In this document: piece by piece, positions 43,279 through 52,059 of the stretch
Numbering within the stretch: position 1 is the stretch's first letter
Layout of the letters: each line of letters starts with the position of its first letter
Source: Chloroflexota bacterium
GTDB taxonomy: Bacteria; Chloroflexota; JAJPGV01
Length of the DNA: 64,000 nucleotides
Direction: 5' to 3'
Assembly (NCBI GenBank): GCA_021325635.1
Contig: JAJPGV010000046.1
Span: 97,762 to 161,761, forward strand
Program-made: the position numbers and the translations under genes
Notes under the pieces: generated by a model
Told to the model about the DNA's origin: nothing
The model's input: only the letters and a program-made list of their open reading frames with translations
Database searches by the model: none

Positions 43279-44778
43279 TCAGGCAGTCCGGCCGGCGGGC
43301 ACCACGGCCGGCTCCTGGGAGTCGGGCGCCCCCGGCGCGCCCGGGAGCCAGACGTGCATCGCAACCCCCCGCTCGGTATTCTCAACCCGTATGCAGCCGC
43401 CGTGGGCTTCGACGATGCCCTTGGCGATGGCCAGCCCTAGGCCGGTTCCCGCCGCTTCGCTTTCCCCCCGATAGAAGCGCTCGAAGACGTGCGCCTGCTC
43501 ATCGGCCGACAGGTGCCGGCCCGCGTTCTCCACCGAGATGTGGCCGTCCGACACGTGAACGACGACGGGTCCGCCCGGCGCACCATGGCGGATGGCATTG
43601 TCGACGAGGTTGGTGAGGACCTGAGAGATCTGCACGTAGTCGACCTGGCTCAGGAATTCGCGATCCTCGGCTTCGAGCACAAGCTCGTGGCTTCCGGCGA
43701 CCGGTTGCAGGCGATCGATGACGTCCGCCGCGATCTCGCTGAGGTTGTGCCACTCCAAACGGGGCGACAGGGCGCCGGACTCCAGCCGGGACATGTCGAG
43801 CAGGTTGGCCACCAGGCGATCCAGCCGGTCGGCTTCGTTGTTAATCGCCGCCAGGAACTCGGAGCGCACGGACTCCTCGAGCGTAAGACGCGATTGCAGG
43901 CTGGTGGCCGACGCTTTGATGGCCGCCAGCGGCGTGCGCAAATCGTGGGATACGGCCGCGAGCAGGCTGGTCTTGGCGCGATTGGCTTCAGCCAGAACGA
44001 GGTTGAGCTGCTCCTCCTTCTGCAGGCGCCGGCGCTCGAGGGCGTTGGCCAGCTGGTTGGCGAACCCTTGCAGCACTCGTACGTCGTCCCGCGAGAGGGG
44101 CTGCCCGTCCACCCGCTGAAAGACCTCCAGGTCCGCCAGCTCAGTGTCCCCCAGCTTGCAGGGCACGCGATAGATAGCGGTAACGGGCGCGGCAATGCCG
44201 TCCTCTGTAACTTCGACAGCGCCAGCCAGCTCGCGCGCTCCTTCGCGCCGAGTCCACAGCCGCAGCCCGCTGAGCCCGAGGCCCGACACCAGTGTGTTGA
44301 GCATGCGGTCAAACAGCCCGCCCAGGTTTTCAGGCACGGTGAGCTGTGTGCTCAGCTCATAGAGAAGCTGCGTATGGCGGTCGTGCTCTTCCGCGTCCAG
44401 CGCGTTGCGGCGCTGCAGCGCGTATGCCTGGCCCGCCACGAGCGCCACCACGAGGAAGATGGTCAGCGCCAGCCACTCCTGCGGCTGCTCTACGTCAAAC
44501 GTGTGATGTGGCGGAACGAAGAACCAATCGAAGACCAGGAACGCTTCCACCGAAGCAAGCAGCGCCGCCGTCCGTCCGCGCCATGCCGCCAGCCACAACA
44601 TGGCCGGCAGGTACAGCAGCGAGAGGTTGGCCACTTGCCACTGGGAAAGGATCAGTCCGATGAGGCCACTGATGCCGGCCATGATGGCGCTGCTCGAGAC
44701 GGCATCCAGCGCCAGCTTCCTGGCAACCGATCGCTCTCGCTGCAGCAGCGGCTGCTTGATTGGTCCCACGAAGTCCAC
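43279..44778 (-). CDS. KdpD-like sensor histidine kinase lacking the N-terminal KdpD domains
   Basis: The 499-residue protein has a DUF4118 four-helix membrane domain (about 20-115), a GAF-like region, the histidine phosphorylation box SHDLRTPLAAI, and an ATPase domain with NLVDNAIRHG and GTGLGLAIAKGIVEAHGG. KdpD of E. coli has these C-terminal parts plus an N-terminal KdpD and Usp domain of about 400 residues that is missing here. DUF4118 kinases sense K+ or turgor. The proposed GTG start at 44778 is uncertain; an ATG-like frame start at 44871 would overlap the upstream permease by 40 bases. Confidence 0.87.
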   Translation of the reverse strand: MDFVGPIKQPLLQRERSVARKLALDAVSSSAIMAGISGLIGLILSQWQVANLSLLYLPAMLWLAAWRGRTAALLASVEAFLVFDWFFVPPHHTFDVEQPQEWLALTIFLVVALVAGQAYALQRRNALDAEEHDRHTQLLYELSTQLTVPENLGGLFDRMLNTLVSGLGLSGLRLWTRREGARELAGAVEVTEDGIAAPVTAIYRVPCKLGDTELADLEVFQRVDGQPLSRDDVRVLQGFANQLANALERRRLQKEEQLNLVLAEANRAKTSLLAAVSHDLRTPLAAIKASATSLQSRLTLEESVRSEFLAAINNEADRLDRLVANLLDMSRLESGALSPRLEWHNLSEIAADVIDRLQPVAGSHELVLEAEDREFLSQVDYVQISQVLTNLVDNAIRHGAPGGPVVVHVSDGHISVENAGRHLSADEQAHVFERFYRGESEAAGTGLGLAIAKGIVEAHGGCIRVENTERGVAMHVWLPGAPGAPDSQEPAVVPAGRTA

Positions 44779-44831
44779 TCGACAACTTGCTTCGAAGCCA
44801 GTATCGCATCCGGGTGGGGCCGGATGCCGCC

Positions 44832-46832
44832 TTACGCCGTCTGACGCTCGGGCCAGTACGGCACGCTGCATACGACCGTGTTCGGTCGAAACAGCAGGGC
44901 AGCCTTCAGCGGCAGCGCGCTCTGGTTATGCAGCAGGTGCTCGTACCAACGGTTGGGCACGAACTCCGGCAAGACCACCGTGATCATCGCGTCGGGAGCG
45001 CCCTGACGCACACGATCGATGTACGCCAGAAGCGGACGCGTCAGAGCTCGATATGGGGACTCGATGCATAGCAGCCGGATGTCGCTCTCGCGGTCGGTCC
45101 AGCGCTCCACCAGGCTCGACTTGTCCACGTCCAGGCTCACGTGGACGGCGACCAGCTCGTCACCCGGCTGGGCCAGGGATTGGGCGAACGCGATCGTCCG
45201 CTCGCTCACGGTATCCAGCTTGGCAACAGGCACGATGATGATCTTCTTGATCTGCCGCGGCAGCCAGGAGGGGGCCGTCGTAACGCTGTCGACGTAGTCG
45301 TAATGCCGCCTGATGGCACGCATGAGCGCGATGAACAGCGGGATGATGAGCAGCACAATCCAGGCGCCCAGGGCGAACTTGGCCACGCCCACGACCACCG
45401 CCACGATGCCGGTAGCGATGGCGCCCAGGCCGTTGAAGGCAGCGCGCCACTTCCACCCGGCGTCCTTCATGCGCAGCTTCCACCAGTGTTTGACCATGCC
45501 CACCTGGCTGAGCGTGAAGGCGACGAAGACGCCCACCGTGTACAGCGGGATCAGATTGGTCACGCTGCCCTGGAAAGCAACGATCAGGATGGCCGCCACG
45601 ATGGCCAGCACCACGATGCCGAAGTTGAATGCCAGGCGGTCTCCGCGATGGGCGAACTGGTGGGGCATGAAGCCATCTCGGGCCAGGATCGACGACAGTC
45701 GAGGAAAGTCGGCAAAGGCCGTGTTGGCGGCCAGCACCAGCAGCAGCGCGGTAGAGATCTGCACCAGGTAGTGGTAAGGTGTGCCGTCACCGACAAGCGT
45801 TCGCGTCAGCTGGCTGACGACGGTCTCCTGCTCCGTGGGGTCGGGCAGAATGCCCAGCTTACCGCTGAGGAAGCTCATGCCCAGGAAGATGGAGCCGAAG
45901 AAGCTGCCCATGAGCACCAGCACGGTTCGCGCGCCGCGTGACTCCGGTGGTTTGAACGCCGGCACGCCGTTCGACACCGCCTCGACGCCGGTCAGGGCTA
46001 CTGAGCCGGATGCAAAGGCGCGCAGCAGCAGCAAGATGCCCAGCGCCTCAACACCGGTCTCCTGGCGCCACTCGGGAGGCGCCTGGTAGACGGGCAGATT
46101 GCCGGTCATGAACAGGAACAGGCCGTAGCCCAGCAGCCCGAAGATGGCGAACAGATACACATAGGTGGGGGCCGCGAAGATTGTCGCGCTCTCGCGAATG
46201 CCGCGCAGGTTGCCAATGCACAGCAGGATCACGAAGGCCACGCCTGCCAGCACTCGATAATCGAACAGGTCCGGGAAGATCGACGTGAGGGCGGCCACGC
46301 CCGCGGCGATCGAGACCGACACTGTCAGGATGTAGTCCGTCAGCAGCGCGCCGGCCGCCACCAGACCCGGCATCGAGCCCAGGTTGTCGCTGGCCACGAT
46401 GTACGAGCCTCCGCCGTTGGGGTAGGCGTAGATCGTCTGCTGATAGCTGGCCACGACGATGGCCAGCACGATCACGATGGCGATGGTGATGGGCATGGTC
46501 AGGGCCAGCAGGCCGCTTCCGGCCAGCACCAGCACGCGCATGATCTCCTCCGTTGCATAGGCGGAGGACGAGATGTTGTCCGAGGCGAATACCGCCAGTC
46601 CCTTGAGGACGTTGACCCGCTCGTGGATCTCCCGCTCGGTGGGGATGCGGGCGCCAATCACCAGCCGCCGCAACCCCTCGATAGCCTTGCCCTGCAGCGT
46701 CGTGGGCTCGAGCACGTCCGGCTCCGCCAGCAGGTGGTCCTCCCCGAGAGGGCGAAACCCCCCACGCGTGTACCTCACATAGCCGCATCCAGGCTTGGAT
46801 CCTCGCACCACTTCACGCACGCGTATATCCAT
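44832..46832 (-). CDS. second KimA-like APC-superfamily permease with cytosolic tail
   Basis: The 666-residue protein is paralogous to the one at 40378: it has the same N-terminal tail with PTEREIHERVNVLKGLAVFASD, 12 membrane helices with YAYPNGGGSYIVASDNLG, and the soluble C-terminal domain (IIIVPVAKLDTVSERTIAFAQSL). It is the first gene of a minus-strand block followed by the KdpD-like kinase, KdpE-like regulator and the other KimA-like gene. Potassium uptake is the simplest prediction, from family and neighbours. The ATG at 46832 has no clear ribosome binding site. Confidence 0.87.
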   Translation of the reverse strand: MDIRVREVVRGSKPGCGYVRYTRGGFRPLGEDHLLAEPDVLEPTTLQGKAIEGLRRLVIGARIPTEREIHERVNVLKGLAVFASDNISSSAYATEEIMRVLVLAGSGLLALTMPITIAIVIVLAIVVASYQQTIYAYPNGGGSYIVASDNLGSMPGLVAAGALLTDYILTVSVSIAAGVAALTSIFPDLFDYRVLAGVAFVILLCIGNLRGIRESATIFAAPTYVYLFAIFGLLGYGLFLFMTGNLPVYQAPPEWRQETGVEALGILLLLRAFASGSVALTGVEAVSNGVPAFKPPESRGARTVLVLMGSFFGSIFLGMSFLSGKLGILPDPTEQETVVSQLTRTLVGDGTPYHYLVQISTALLLVLAANTAFADFPRLSSILARDGFMPHQFAHRGDRLAFNFGIVVLAIVAAILIVAFQGSVTNLIPLYTVGVFVAFTLSQVGMVKHWWKLRMKDAGWKWRAAFNGLGAIATGIVAVVVGVAKFALGAWIVLLIIPLFIALMRAIRRHYDYVDSVTTAPSWLPRQIKKIIIVPVAKLDTVSERTIAFAQSLAQPGDELVAVHVSLDVDKSSLVERWTDRESDIRLLCIESPYRALTRPLLAYIDRVRQGAPDAMITVVLPEFVPNRWYEHLLHNQSALPLKAALLFRPNTVVCSVPYWPERQTA

Positions 46833-47128
46833 GGTGCTGACGCTACGGGCGCAGCATCACGATCCCATCAGCAAAGGGCCGCGCCGGCATCAGGATCTTG
46901 TAGGGATTGATGCCTCGCTGCCCTTTGGGCAATCTGCACAAACCCCTCTCGTGATGTCCGTTCACTGTGCCCGATGACCGGAGCCGATAGAACCGGTAGC
47001 GTAAGGCTGCGACCAGCGTCGGTCGTTGCAGCCGGCTGCAGGTGCGGTGTTGCCCCTGAAGGACCTTGTCCCACCTCACGGTAGGTGAGGAGCTCGAAAA
47101 CCGCAGAAAGGAGACTCGTCTAGCGCAA
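46833..47128. other. non-coding divergent interval between two APC permease genes
   Basis: About 300 bases. It contains a small hairpin, CCTCAC-GGTAG-GTGAGG (about 47074-47090), and AAAGGAGA 15 bases before the ATG at 47129. I compared it by eye with the ydaO c-di-AMP, M-box and guanidine riboswitches and found no match. The minus strand holds a 40-codon frame of uncertain meaning ending near 46843. A TTG at 47066 could alternatively start the plus-strand permease. Confidence 0.4.
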
Positions 47129-48661
47129 ATGGCAGCACAGCCAGAGATGAAGAAGACCCTTGGGTTAACCGGCGTCACCGTCAATGCGATGGCGCTGATC
47201 GCCCCTGGGGCCTTCCTATGGATCACCTATCAGCTTCAAACGGCGCAGACCACCCCAGGCGGGGACTCGACCGCAATGGACATGTGGCCGGGAATCGTTT
47301 TCGCCCTCATACTGGCCTTCCTTACCGCCATCTCGTATTCCGAGCTGGCGAAGATCTACCCCGAAGCCGGCACCGGCAGCGCGTATTACTTTGCCGAGAA
47401 GGCCTTCATCGATAAGGAGGAGACCAAGCACCATAAGTGGGCCCGCTTGGCCAAGCTGGCGACCGGCTGGTCCGCTCACCTGTTCTACTGGGTGTACCCC
47501 GGCGTCATGGTGGCCTTCATGGCCACGCTCATTACCTACATCCTGGGCGCCTTTGGGGTGACCATCGACCTGGTCCCGCAGATCATCATCGCCTGCCTCT
47601 TCTCGTTCGCCGTAGGCTACATTGCCTACCGCGGCGTCAATGGCTCAACCACGACGGCGCTCATGATCAACGTCATTCAGCTCACGGCCCTGGCGGTGTT
47701 CGCCGTCATCGCCATCATCTACCGCACCGGCAATCCGGATCACACCACCTTCGTGTTCAGCAGTCCTGGCGACGTCATGCTGCCCCACAACCTGATGAAC
47801 GTCCTCTTCCAGGCGACGATCGCCATCCTGATCCTGGTCGGCTTCGAATCCTGCACCGCCTTCGGCGCCGAGGCCAAGAACGCCCGGCGTGACGTGCCAC
47901 GGGCGGTGCTGCTGGCGTTGATCATCCAGGGGCTCATCGCCTACCTGTTCGAGTACTTCGCCGCTAACTACGGTCTGTCCGAAGCGCTGACCGGCACGGA
48001 CGCCAAGGGCGCCGCGGTCAAAGGATTGGACGCGGCGGCGGCCTCGAGCGCACCCATCGGCGACATGATCGTGCAGATGGTCAACTCCATCGCCGGCGGC
48101 GCCGGCTTCGGCCTGATGATCGTCATCGCCATCACCGTTGCCCTGGCGATCCTTGGGACCACCCTATCGGCCATGAACACCGGCGTGCGCATCACTTACG
48201 CCATGGCCCAGGACGCCGAGATGCCACAGCCCCTGGGCCTGCTGCACCTGGAGAACGCCACGCCTCATGTGGCGGTGTGGGCCATGGCGGCGGTCTCCGC
48301 CGTCATCGGCGCCGTTGGGACCGTCTCGGTCGTGAACCTGACCGGCATCACACTGGCTTCTAACTTCGGCACGTTCGTCCTCTACGCGCTCACCTGCCTG
48401 TGGACGATCATCGCCTTTGCCGGGCGGCGAGAGCAGCACAAGCTCCTGCACCTCATCGTGCCCATATTGGGGCTCATAGCCAACCTCGCTATGCTGCTCA
48501 CCATCCTCGGTCTCGGCTTCGTCGGTGGTGGCGATTCGCAGACGGAGTCCCTGATGGCGATAGGAATCGCCGCCCTGTGGCTCATCGCCAGCGGCGCTTA
48601 CGTCCTGATGAACAGCCGGAAGACAGGCCGCGGCCTGCTGCACGTGCCAAGCCAAACGTAG
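47129..48661 (+). CDS. APC-superfamily amino acid permease
   Basis: The 510-residue protein has about 12 membrane helices and begins EMKKTLGLTGVTVNAMALIAPGAFLW, the start of the AAT/APC permease core, with YPEAGTGSAYYFAEK and GFESCTAFGAEAKNARRDVPRA (helix 6-8 region). It lacks the cytosolic tail of the KimA-like genes. The likely substrate is an amino acid or related amine. I preferred the ATG at 47129 because the core starts immediately after it; a TTG at 47066 gives a 21-residue longer protein. It is divergent from the potassium module. Confidence 0.88.
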   Translation: MAAQPEMKKTLGLTGVTVNAMALIAPGAFLWITYQLQTAQTTPGGDSTAMDMWPGIVFALILAFLTAISYSELAKIYPEAGTGSAYYFAEKAFIDKEETKHHKWARLAKLATGWSAHLFYWVYPGVMVAFMATLITYILGAFGVTIDLVPQIIIACLFSFAVGYIAYRGVNGSTTTALMINVIQLTALAVFAVIAIIYRTGNPDHTTFVFSSPGDVMLPHNLMNVLFQATIAILILVGFESCTAFGAEAKNARRDVPRAVLLALIIQGLIAYLFEYFAANYGLSEALTGTDAKGAAVKGLDAAAASSAPIGDMIVQMVNSIAGGAGFGLMIVIAITVALAILGTTLSAMNTGVRITYAMAQDAEMPQPLGLLHLENATPHVAVWAMAAVSAVIGAVGTVSVVNLTGITLASNFGTFVLYALTCLWTIIAFAGRREQHKLLHLIVPILGLIANLAMLLTILGLGFVGGGDSQTESLMAIGIAALWLIASGAYVLMNSRKTGRGLLHVPSQT

Positions 48662-48710
48662 ATGTCATTCCCTGCTCGGGCGCTCGGCGTGGGTGACGGC
48701 CTTTAGCTGA

Positions 48711-49532
48711 GTGCTGGTAACCGCGGCCGCTCAAACGGACAAAGGTCGCGTTCGCGCTAACAATGAGGACGCGGTCGGATCGGTGCAGCCCACCGATCCG
48801 ACCGCGCGCGAGCGTAAGGGCCTGCTCTTCGCCGTCGCCGACGGGATGGGTGGCCAGAACGCGGGTGAAGTCGCCAGCACCACGGCCATCTCCACGCTCA
48901 TGGATGAGTACTATTCGCCCTCCAATTCGAGCCGCATAGAGCCCGCGCTGCAGCGCGCCGTCCAAGCCGCCAACCTGCGCGTCCACGACCTGGGCCAGAA
49001 ACACCTGGAATACCGTCACATGGGCACGACCCTGACAGCAATGGCCCTGGCCGGCGCCACCGCCTACATCGCCCACGTCGGCGACAGCCGAGCCTACCGC
49101 CTAAGGAACGGACAGCTGAAACAGCTTACGCAGGACCATTCGGAGGTCGCGGACCTGGTCCGGCTGCGCATCGTGAAGCCCGACATGGCCGGACAGCACC
49201 CCAGCCGCAACGTGCTCACCAGGACGATCGGGCATCAGCTCATGCTCCGCCCCGACTTCCTTCGTGAGCCGGCGATGCCCGGCGACGTCTTCGTCATGTG
49301 CACCGACGGAGTGTGGTCCGAGCTCACGGAGGAAGAGCTTGCCGAAGTCGCCCGGCAGCACGCCCCCGAAGATGCCTGCAGGCGCATCATCGACCTCTGT
49401 TTGCAGCGGGAGTGCGGGGATAACGTCAGCGTGCAAATCGTACAGGTTCACGAGGTGGACCATTCGGCGGCCGGTGACGCGCAGCGCCCTGGCATTCTGG
49501 GCACCATCTTCAGGCCCCTGAAACGCATGTGA
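48711..49532 (+). CDS. PP2C-type (PPM) serine/threonine phosphatase
   Basis: The 273-residue protein has the PPM motifs: RANNEDA (first Asp), LLFAVADGMGGQNAGEVAS, MGTTLTAMAL, YIAHVGDSRAYRLR, and CTDGVWSELT with GDNVSVQIV at the end. It dephosphorylates proteins phosphorylated by Ser/Thr kinases, most likely the kinase encoded 58 bases downstream. It needs Mn/Mg. The GTG at 48711 has no clear ribosome binding site. Confidence 0.94.
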   Translation: MLVTAAAQTDKGRVRANNEDAVGSVQPTDPTARERKGLLFAVADGMGGQNAGEVASTTAISTLMDEYYSPSNSSRIEPALQRAVQAANLRVHDLGQKHLEYRHMGTTLTAMALAGATAYIAHVGDSRAYRLRNGQLKQLTQDHSEVADLVRLRIVKPDMAGQHPSRNVLTRTIGHQLMLRPDFLREPAMPGDVFVMCTDGVWSELTEEELAEVARQHAPEDACRRIIDLCLQRECGDNVSVQIVQVHEVDHSAAGDAQRPGILGTIFRPLKRM

Positions 49533-49569
49533 GGACGATCGATGTGCAGGATGCCGAGCCCCACGGGGC

Positions 49570-49575
49570 TAGAAT
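49570..49575 (+). promoter_or_regulatory. -10 box before the Ser/Thr kinase gene
   Basis: TAGAAT ends 15 bases before the TTG start at 49591, placing transcription start about 8-9 bases before translation. The small AGCCCC-AC-GGGGCT hairpin just before it may terminate the phosphatase transcript. Confidence 0.4.
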
Positions 49576-49590
49576 CTGGCCGAGAATGCC

Positions 49591-50571
49591 TTGAGACTGC
49601 AATCGGGGCAAACCGTCGGCCGCTATGAGGTCCTCGAAAGCATCGGCCAGGGCGGTATGAGTGAGTCCTATCGGGCCAGGGACCGCGAGTCGGGGCAGAC
49701 CGTCGTTCTAAAGGTGCCGTACGCCAGTATCATCGGCGACCCTGCCGCATTCGGCCGCTACGAGCGCGAGATCGAGATTGGCCGCCGCCTGGTGCATCCG
49801 CATATCCAGCGCGTCCTCGACACCGGGCGCCTCGAAGACGGCGGCACCCCCTATATCGTCACGGAATACGTCGAAGGGGAGCCGCTGCGCAGCTACATGC
49901 ACGCCCAGGCGCCACTGCCCGCAGATGAGGCCGTGGAGCTGGCCAGGCAGCTCGCCGGCGCCCTGCAGGCCTGCCACTCCCAGGGCGTCGTGCACCGCGA
50001 CCTGAAGCCCGAGAACGTCCTGATTACGCCCGATGGCCAGCTCAAGCTGCTCGATTTCGGGATCGCTCTGCTGCGCGGCGCCCGGCGGCTTACCTGGAGC
50101 CGCCTCAGCTCCAGCGCAGGAACGCCCGATTACATGGCTCCGGAGCAGATTCGCGGCGAACGCGGCGACGCGCGAACGGACGTGTATGCCCTGGGGATCA
50201 TGCTGTTCGAGCTGTTAACCGGCCGCGTGCCCTATGAAGGCGACAACCCGCTGGCAATCATGAGCCAGCACGTGGCCAGCGAGACGCCCAGCCTGCAGAG
50301 CGCCAACGGACGGCTGCCGGCAGCGCTGGGCCAGATCGTGGCCAAGGCCACACGACGCGATCCCGCTCAGCGATACCAATCGGCGGCCGAATTCGAGCGC
50401 GACCTGAAACGCTGGCGAAGCCTCGACCCACACCTGTATTCCTGGCCCCAAGACCGGCACCGAATGCGGGAATTGCCGCCCGCGCTCAAGATAGCGGGCG
50501 CCGTTGCGCTGGTGCTCATTATCGTGGTCATCATCGGCTTCCTAGCTCAGCTGGCGGTCATATGGAGGTAG
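49591..50571 (+). CDS. PknB-like serine/threonine protein kinase without PASTA domains
   Basis: The 326-residue protein has a Ser/Thr kinase domain (about 10-270) with the glycine loop SIGQGGMSESYRARD, Lys in VVLKVPY, HRDLKPENVLI, DFGIALL and APEQIRGERGDARTDVYALG, then a single membrane helix (about 295-322) that ends the protein. PknB of Actinobacteria has external PASTA repeats after the helix; they are missing here, so the sensing part must be another protein or the membrane itself. The start is a TTG at 49591. FHA proteins likely to be its substrates lie at 21.4-22.7 kb. Confidence 0.94.
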   Translation: MRLQSGQTVGRYEVLESIGQGGMSESYRARDRESGQTVVLKVPYASIIGDPAAFGRYEREIEIGRRLVHPHIQRVLDTGRLEDGGTPYIVTEYVEGEPLRSYMHAQAPLPADEAVELARQLAGALQACHSQGVVHRDLKPENVLITPDGQLKLLDFGIALLRGARRLTWSRLSSSAGTPDYMAPEQIRGERGDARTDVYALGIMLFELLTGRVPYEGDNPLAIMSQHVASETPSLQSANGRLPAALGQIVAKATRRDPAQRYQSAAEFERDLKRWRSLDPHLYSWPQDRHRMRELPPALKIAGAVALVLIIVVIIGFLAQLAVIWR

Positions 50572-50576
50572 CCTCA

Positions 50577-50636
50577 ATGCACGTTCCCACGGATCTCTCG
50601 GCACAACAAACGGCGCCACGGACAAGCTGTCGATGA
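50577..50636 (+). CDS. possible 19-codon leader peptide before glnA
   Basis: GGAGG in the last codons of the kinase gene lies eight bases before an ATG (50577) that opens a 19-codon frame, MHVPTDLSAQQTAPRTSCR in one-letter code. The frame ends with TGA at 50634-50636, which overlaps the glnA ATG (ATGA). glnA itself has no ribosome binding site. Translation of the leader would therefore deliver ribosomes to glnA. Two Gln codons near the middle (CAA CAA) would be a natural sensor, but this is speculative. Confidence 0.45.
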   Translation: MHVPTDLSAQQTAPRTSCR

Positions 50637-51970
50637 CACCCACCGAGGCGGCGATCGCCCGAGTTCGCGAGGCCGGGGCCAATTTCGCCTATCTGCAGTT
50701 CACCGACATTCTCGGTGCGGTCAAGGGAGTGACGATCCCGACGTCCCGCTTGGAGCGTGCGTTCGAAGAGGGCGTGTGGTTCGACGGCTCTTCGGTTGAA
50801 GGCTGGGCCAGAGTAGCGGAAAGCGATCTCTATCTGCGGCCCGACCCTACCAGCCTGGCGCTGTTCCCCTGGGAGGCTCCACCGGCCGCACGCTTCATCT
50901 GCGACCTGGGTTTGCCCGGAGGGCAGCCGTTCCTGGGCGATCCGCGCCAAGCCCTGCGGCGTGTGCTGGCCGAAGCGCGGGAAGCCGGCTTCGACTACCG
51001 TGTCTCGGCCGAGTTCGAGTTCTTCCTGTTCCTCGACGAACGGTCGATGCCGTTGGAGCTCGCACGCGGACTGGAGCCATCCGACACCGAGAGCTACTAC
51101 AGCATGCCAACCGAACGACCGATGCGTCTGTGCCAGGAGGTGGCGAGAACGCTCGAGCACTGTGGCTTCAACGTCTCGGCTACCCACCACGAAGTCGCCC
51201 CAGGACAGCACGAGATCGACCTCGCCGAACATGATGCGCTGCGTGCGGCCGACGCCATCGCCACGCTGAAGATCGCTCTCCGAGCGTATGGTCAGCGCGA
51301 GCAGCTGCTGGCCACGTTCATGCCCAAGCCACTGGCCGGCTTGAGCGGATCAGGCCTGCACCTGCAGCAAGCGCTGTACGACGTCGCGACCGATCGCGAT
51401 GCCTTCTACGACCCCGAGGGGACCTACCATCTCTCACCCGTGGGGAGAGCCTTTGTCGCCGGACAGCTCGCTCATGCTCGCGGCATGTGTGCGCTGATGG
51501 CGCCGCTGGTCAACTCCTACAAACGGTTAACTGGCGGGGGCGAGGCTCCGGCGCTCATCGACTGGGCCCGCATCAATCGCGGCGCGCTGATCCGCGTCCC
51601 TGAGCTGGGCGCCGGGTCCGAGCAGATGAGCGTGGAGCTTCGGGCCGCGGATCCGAGCTGCAATCCCTACCTTGCCCTGGCCGGAGCCCTCAAAGCCGGC
51701 CTCGAAGGCATTGCCGGCAACCTGGAGCTGCCCGAGCCGATGGAAGAGCGGCCCGGCCCGAATGGCGACGACTCCGGCGAGGCCGTGGCTGATCCCCTGC
51801 CACAGACGCTTGGCGAAGCTATCGAGGAGCTGGCCTGGGATCCGGTCGTCCGCTCGGCCCTGGGCCAGTCGATCTACGAGCGTTTCCTGGCGGCAAAGGA
51901 GCAGGAGTGGGCGGCCTACCGCAATCACATCAGCCTGTGGGAGATCGAGACCTACCTCCAGCGCGCCTGA
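50633..51970 (+). CDS. type I glutamine synthetase
   Basis: The 445-residue protein has the GS-I motifs: FTDILGAVKGVTIP and WFDGSSVEGWARVAESDLYLRPD, the SAEFEFFLF Glu, HHEVAPGQHEIDL, the GSGLHLQQAL loop, NSYKRLTGG, and VELRAADPSCNPYLAL. It joins ammonia to glutamate with ATP. The adenylylation Tyr region is not evident. The central loop has Gln where the usual second His of H-x-H lies. Translation starts at ATG 50633, coupled to a short upstream frame. The gene follows the kinase by 61 bases, so phosphorylation control of nitrogen assimilation is a possibility. Confidence 0.93.
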   Translation: MTPTEAAIARVREAGANFAYLQFTDILGAVKGVTIPTSRLERAFEEGVWFDGSSVEGWARVAESDLYLRPDPTSLALFPWEAPPAARFICDLGLPGGQPFLGDPRQALRRVLAEAREAGFDYRVSAEFEFFLFLDERSMPLELARGLEPSDTESYYSMPTERPMRLCQEVARTLEHCGFNVSATHHEVAPGQHEIDLAEHDALRAADAIATLKIALRAYGQREQLLATFMPKPLAGLSGSGLHLQQALYDVATDRDAFYDPEGTYHLSPVGRAFVAGQLAHARGMCALMAPLVNSYKRLTGGGEAPALIDWARINRGALIRVPELGAGSEQMSVELRAADPSCNPYLALAGALKAGLEGIAGNLELPEPMEERPGPNGDDSGEAVADPLPQTLGEAIEELAWDPVVRSALGQSIYERFLAAKEQEWAAYRNHISLWEIETYLQRA

Positions 51971-52017
51971 TCCGGGATAGCACTCGTCAAGCCCGCTGCA
52001 AGCAAACGTCGGCAATG

Positions 52018-52023
52018 TACAAT
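52018..52023 (+). promoter_or_regulatory. -10 box for the binding protein gene
   Basis: TACAAT lies 36 bases upstream of the ATG at 52060, with GGAGG in between. No good -35 box is visible. Confidence 0.42.
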
Positions 52024-52059
52024 CTGCCACCAAATCAGCGTTTGCGGCGGAGGTCCCAG

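Noticed and set aside
46833..47128. Riboswitch (ydaO c-di-AMP, M-box or guanidine type) before the KimA-like or APC genes
   Set aside because: I could not find the conserved cores of these classes on either strand; only one small hairpin is visible.
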